A stretch of 33,162 nucleotides of DNA from JBCBEX01 sp038528235. Its GTDB lineage: Bacteria; Bacteroidota; Rhodothermia; Rhodothermales; Rubricoccaceae. Location: NCBI GenBank assembly GCA_038528235.1, contig JBCBEX010000052.1, positions 1-33,162 on the forward strand, read 5' to 3'. The position numbers were made by a program, and so were the translations under genes. Numbering within the stretch: position 1 is the stretch's first letter; each line of letters begins with the position of its first letter. The notes under the pieces are model-generated. The model was not told the DNA's origin. It worked only from the letters and a program-made list of their open reading frames with translations, and made no database searches. This document shows positions 29,986 through 33,162 of the stretch, in pieces.

Positions 29986-32391
29986 ATGCTCAAGAACTAC
30001 CTCCTCGTCGCCGTCCGCAGCCTCAGCCGCCAGGGCGGTACTACGGCGCTCAACGTCGGTGGCCTCGCGATCGGCCTCGCGGCGTGCTTCCTCCTCGTGC
30101 TCTTCGTGCAGCACGAACTGTCGTTCGACCAGCAGCACCCACTCGCAGACCAGACCTACCGCGTCACCTACGGGGTGACAGAACAAGAGAGTTGGCTCGG
30201 GGACGACCCCGAGACGCGCTCGGCCAACATCGCCGCGGGGGTCAAGACGATCCTCATGGACGCGATGCCCGCCGACATCGCCGACTACATCCGGCTCGAC
30301 TTCCGGTCGCCCTACCTGAGCGTGGACGGCGTCAGCCGCAGCGTCAACGGCTTTGCGACGGCCGACGCCGCAATCCTCACCACGTTCGACCTCCCGCTCA
30401 TCCACGGCGACCCCGCCACGGCGCTGGACGACCCGCAGAGCGTGCTCCTCACCGAGACGGCCGCCGCGTCCTGGTTTGGCGACGAGAACCCGGTTGGGCG
30501 GACGATCCGCTACGACGACCAGGCCGACCTGACGGTGACCGGCGTGCTGCGCGACCTGCCCACCAACCAGCACCTCCGCTTCGACTACCTCGTCCCGATC
30601 ACCTTCGTGCTGTTCCGGCCCGACATGATGGACGACCTCACGAACTGGAACTACCAGTCGTACGTCGTGCTCGCCGAGGGCGTGACCGAGGCCGACGCCG
30701 AAGCCCGCATGCAGGTCGTGTTCGATGAGCAGTTCGACTACGACGAGGATGGCGACAGCGGGTACCTCGCCGACCTCGAGCCGGTCACCTCGATTCACTT
30801 CGAGACGAAGACCTACGGCCGCGCGCCCGTCCGCGACCAGCGCTACGTGTGGGCGTTCTCGATCATCGCGGGGCTGATTCTGCTCATCGCGTGCATCAAC
30901 TTCATGAACCTCGCCACGGCGCGCGCCACGAAGCGCGCCAAGGAAGTCGGCGTGCGCAAGTCGATTGGAGCCGGGCGTGGGCAGCTCATCGGCCAGTTCC
31001 TCGGCGAGTCCATCGTGCAGAGCGCGCTCGCGCTCGCGCTCGCGCTGGTGCTCGCGAACATCGCGCGGCCGCACTTCGCCAACCTCGTCGGCGGCGACAT
31101 CGACCTCACGTTTTCGCCGCACATCGTGGCGCTCCTCGTGGGCATCGGGCTCCTGACGGGCATCCTCGCAGGGAGCTATCCGGCGTTCTACCTCTCGGCG
31201 TTCCGCCCAGCGCGCGTGCTCAAGGGCGAGGTCGCCCGGGGGCGCTCGGCGACGGCGCTGCGCAAGTCGCTCATCGTGGCCCAGTTCGCCGTGACGGTGT
31301 TCCTCCTCGTCGCGACGGGGACGGTGTGGATGCAACTCGACTACCTTCAGAACCAGTCGCTCGGGTTCGACCAGGAGCAGGTCGTGTTTGCGTCGGGCGC
31401 CCGAACCGTGTGGACGCAATACGAGGCGTTCGAGCAGGCCATCCTCGCCGACCAACGCGTGCAGACGATGACGCGCGCCGGAGGGCTGCCGGGGCGCGTA
31501 GGCACCTCACGCGGCTACCGCTGGCAGGGCTCGACCCCAGACGAACTCGTCGGCGACGCGATGTCGACCATCTTCGGCGACCCGACCTACCTGGAGACAT
31601 TCGGCCTCACACTCACCGACGGCCGCGACTTCTCCGCAGACATTGCCTCGGACGAGACGGACGCCTACATCCTCAACGAGGCCGCAGCGCGCGTCATGGG
31701 CTATGACCTAGACGCGGGCGAATCGCCCGTCGGGACGATGTTCCGCGCCTGGGACCGCGAGCCGGGCGCCGTCGTGGGCGTTGTGGAGGACTTCCACTAT
31801 GCCTCGTTGCACCACGCCATCGAGCCCGTCGTGATCAACCTCTCGCCCGACTGGTACCAAGCCATCGCCTTCCGCCTCGCGCCGGGCGATGTCACTGGGG
31901 CGATGGACCACCTCGCCGACACCTGGGCCGCGTTCGCCCCCGGCTATGAGTTCGACTACGTCTTCCTCGACGACGACTTCGGGCGGCACTACGCCGACGA
32001 GGCGCGGCTTGGGACACTCTTCGCCGTGTTTGCGGGGCTGGCCATCTTCGTGGCATGCCTGGGACTGCTCGGGCTGTCGGCCTATGCATCGGCGCAGCGG
32101 ACGAAGGAGATCGGCGTGCGCAAGGTGCTCGGCGCGAGCGTGCCTGGCCTGGTGGCGCTCCTCAGCCGCGACTTCGTGGTACTCGTCGCCGTCGCGTTCG
32201 CCGTCGCTGCGCCCGTCGCGTGGTGGCTCATGCAGCGCTGGCTCGCCGAGTTCGCCTACCGCATCGAGCTCGGCCCGCTGGTCTTCCTCGGGGCCGGAGC
32301 CGCCGCGCTCACGCTCGCGCTCGTCACCGTCGCGACACAGGCCTACCGCACCGCGGCTGCGGACCCAATCAAGGCACTGCGCTACGAGTAG
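29986..32391 (+). CDS. MacB/FtsX-type ABC transporter permease
   Basis: An 801-residue inner-membrane protein with two FtsX modules. Residues ~1-40 form the first membrane helix (LNVGGLAIGLAACFLLVLFV), then a MacB-type periplasmic core (FDQQHPLADQTYRV ... VLLTETAAASWFGDENPVG), helices GLILLIACINFMNLATARA, HIVALLVGIGLLTGILAGSY and LIVAQFAVTVFLLVATG, a second periplasmic domain, and a last trio of helices starting LFAVFAGLAIFVACLGLLGL and ending ..TAAADPIKALRYE. The EVGVRKSIGA and EIGVRKVLGA coupling motifs appear once per module. This double-length form is common in Bacteroidota. With the adaptor and ATPase it forms a putative efflux pump for an unknown substrate. Confidence 0.94.
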   Translation: MLKNYLLVAVRSLSRQGGTTALNVGGLAIGLAACFLLVLFVQHELSFDQQHPLADQTYRVTYGVTEQESWLGDDPETRSANIAAGVKTILMDAMPADIADYIRLDFRSPYLSVDGVSRSVNGFATADAAILTTFDLPLIHGDPATALDDPQSVLLTETAAASWFGDENPVGRTIRYDDQADLTVTGVLRDLPTNQHLRFDYLVPITFVLFRPDMMDDLTNWNYQSYVVLAEGVTEADAEARMQVVFDEQFDYDEDGDSGYLADLEPVTSIHFETKTYGRAPVRDQRYVWAFSIIAGLILLIACINFMNLATARATKRAKEVGVRKSIGAGRGQLIGQFLGESIVQSALALALALVLANIARPHFANLVGGDIDLTFSPHIVALLVGIGLLTGILAGSYPAFYLSAFRPARVLKGEVARGRSATALRKSLIVAQFAVTVFLLVATGTVWMQLDYLQNQSLGFDQEQVVFASGARTVWTQYEAFEQAILADQRVQTMTRAGGLPGRVGTSRGYRWQGSTPDELVGDAMSTIFGDPTYLETFGLTLTDGRDFSADIASDETDAYILNEAAARVMGYDLDAGESPVGTMFRAWDREPGAVVGVVEDFHYASLHHAIEPVVINLSPDWYQAIAFRLAPGDVTGAMDHLADTWAAFAPGYEFDYVFLDDDFGRHYADEARLGTLFAVFAGLAIFVACLGLLGLSAYASAQRTKEIGVRKVLGASVPGLVALLSRDFVVLVAVAFAVAAPVAWWLMQRWLAEFAYRIELGPLVFLGAGAAALTLALVTVATQAYRTAAADPIKALRYE

Positions 32392-32531
32392 GCGCAGGAC
32401 CGCTGCGTTACGCGCTGCAAAATGGTGTGATTACGGGAGACAGCGTATGGGGCCTCACTCCTATGTTGCCAGGTAGTTAGCGGGGCACATCGGTGCCTCG
32501 TCCTACTCACCCAACCTCATGAGGCAGCACA
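32392..32531. other. Intergenic region before the AT-rich terminal gene
   Basis: 140 bases marking the change from GC-rich to AT-richer DNA. GAGG at 32521-32524 is a good ribosome binding site seven bases before the next ATG. No repeat or attachment-site-like sequence was recognised. Confidence 0.4.
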
Positions 32532-33162
32532 ATGGCACAATCCTGGGATCTCGAATGGTTCTACTTCGCTGACCTACTTGTCCTGGCTTCGGGAAGGCAA
32601 GTTCCATGTGATTCCATATCACAGAGCTTTGATGCCACCCGAAAAGGCAACAGCGGAGCACGGGCTCAGCTTGAGTTTGCCAACAAGCTCATTAGGGAGT
32701 CGATTTCGCGCACGACTGGCCAAACGCCAGCCAACCGTCGGCTTGCCAAAGCGATGCGCGCTATCATAGCACAAACTGGCACCACAAAGCACGACAGGTA
32801 TGGAGGTAGATACCAGTGGAAAAGAGCTTGGGGGCATGATGACTCATGGGGGCCCGAGATCCTGTTTTATGACGCGTCTCAAGGACCTATCGGTGAGCAT
32901 AACAAAAAGAAGTACTTTGAAACCTTCGTAGACGACAAAGGAATTCACCTACCTTGGCCTACCCCGTTCTTTGCACTCCGGCCTTTCAGAGCTGAGATTG
33001 CAATTCTATTAGGTATTAACGAAAACAATCTCCCAGCCCCCCCTTCATATGACGAAAGTATTGGATTTAATACACTATTTTTTGCGTATGAAGACATTGC
33101 AATGCCAGACGATAATACACTGATGAATTTTAAAGGCCTAACTCCCAGACAGCGACGAAATG
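32532..33162 (+). CDS. Unrecognised protein, 3' end beyond window
   Basis: An uninterrupted frame of at least 210 codons runs off the right edge. It opens with AQSWDLEWFYFADLLVLASG and later has RYQWKRAWGHDDSWGPEILF, KKYFETFVDDKGIHLPWPTP and FNTLFFAYEDIAMPDD. The ATG at 32532 has a GAGG ribosome site and an in-frame stop (TGA at 32520) just upstream, so the N-terminus is secure. Codon use is unlike the rest of the window: AT-ending codons become dominant toward the edge. No signal peptide or membrane helix is evident, so it is probably cytoplasmic. I know no family for it. The composition suggests recent transfer. Confidence 0.75.
   Translation, partial: MAQSWDLEWFYFADLLVLASGRQVPCDSISQSFDATRKGNSGARAQLEFANKLIRESISRTTGQTPANRRLAKAMRAIIAQTGTTKHDRYGGRYQWKRAWGHDDSWGPEILFYDASQGPIGEHNKKKYFETFVDDKGIHLPWPTPFFALRPFRAEIAILLGINENNLPAPPSYDESIGFNTLFFAYEDIAMPDDNTLMNFKGLTPRQRRN

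Noticed and set aside
29689..31455. 588-codon open frame on the minus strand
   Set aside because: Antisense shadow of the FtsX-type permease; low-complexity Arg/Val/Glu composition and no family motif.

Overview
The window is a GC-rich chromosomal segment (roughly two-thirds G+C by eye, except the last ~600 bases). Gene content points to the Bacteroidota/Rhodothermota side of the tree, most likely a Rhodothermia member (Rubricoccus/Rubrivirga/Salinibacter-like). The grounds are four secreted proteins ending in type IX secretion (T9SS) type A-like sorting domains (PNPF...YDLLGR...SGVY), two DUF7619-type extracellular proteins, DUF4837-like and DUF4296-like lipoproteins, frequent GTG starts and weak or absent Shine-Dalgarno sites. 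The phylum-level call is an inference from families.

Layout. 1-1640: 3' part of a secreted DUF7619/T9SS protein, cut by the left edge. 1800-3775 (minus): aroB and a short-chain dehydrogenase. 4068-5427 (plus): prmC and a GNAT acetyltransferase. 5447-6105 (minus): a PIN/RHH toxin-antitoxin pair in toxin-first order. 6201-8735 (minus): a secreted GH81 endo-beta-1,3-glucanase. 8943-10610: a Wzi-like outer-membrane protein. 10672-11166 (minus): a lipoprotein. 11492-15689 (plus): trpA, a DUF4837 lipoprotein, hisG, a stand-alone AtuA-like domain protein and a DUF4296-like lipoprotein. 15855-18572 (plus): an acyltransferase, a secreted helical protein and a family 2 glycosyltransferase. 18603-20279 (minus): a secreted putative clan-A glycosidase. 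20508-25139 (plus): a 1543-residue surface protein paralogous to the first gene. 25437-26822 (minus): an NtrC-type sigma-54 activator. 27127-32391 (plus): a divergent efflux cluster of HlyD-like adaptor, ABC ATPase, small secreted protein and MacB/FtsX-type permease. 32532-end: an unrecognised AT-richer gene cut by the right edge.

How they work together. The regulator and efflux genes look like one regulatory unit: the intergenic region carries a palindrome suitable as an activator site and an imperfect -24/-12 element. GH81, the second glycosidase and the large surface proteins are probably exported by a T9SS encoded elsewhere and suggest polysaccharide use or surface adhesion. The acyltransferase and glycosyltransferase may act on one glycolipid or carotenoid glycoside. 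The biosynthetic genes aroB, trpA and hisG stand apart from their pathway partners.

The most unusual content is intergenic. (i) Three copies of a 116-135 bp element share GGCTCCCCCCG/CGGGGGGAGCC ends and three internal hairpins; two copies differ by compensatory stem changes around conserved loops, and those two bracket the sigma-54 regulator. (ii) Degenerate 7-bp-period arrays sit at or near several gene starts, including the start codon of trpA. (iii) 8-bp-period arrays occur at two loci. (iv) A decayed duplicate of the regulator's DNA-binding 3' end lies just behind the intact gene. No CRISPR array, rRNA, tRNA or transposase gene was seen.
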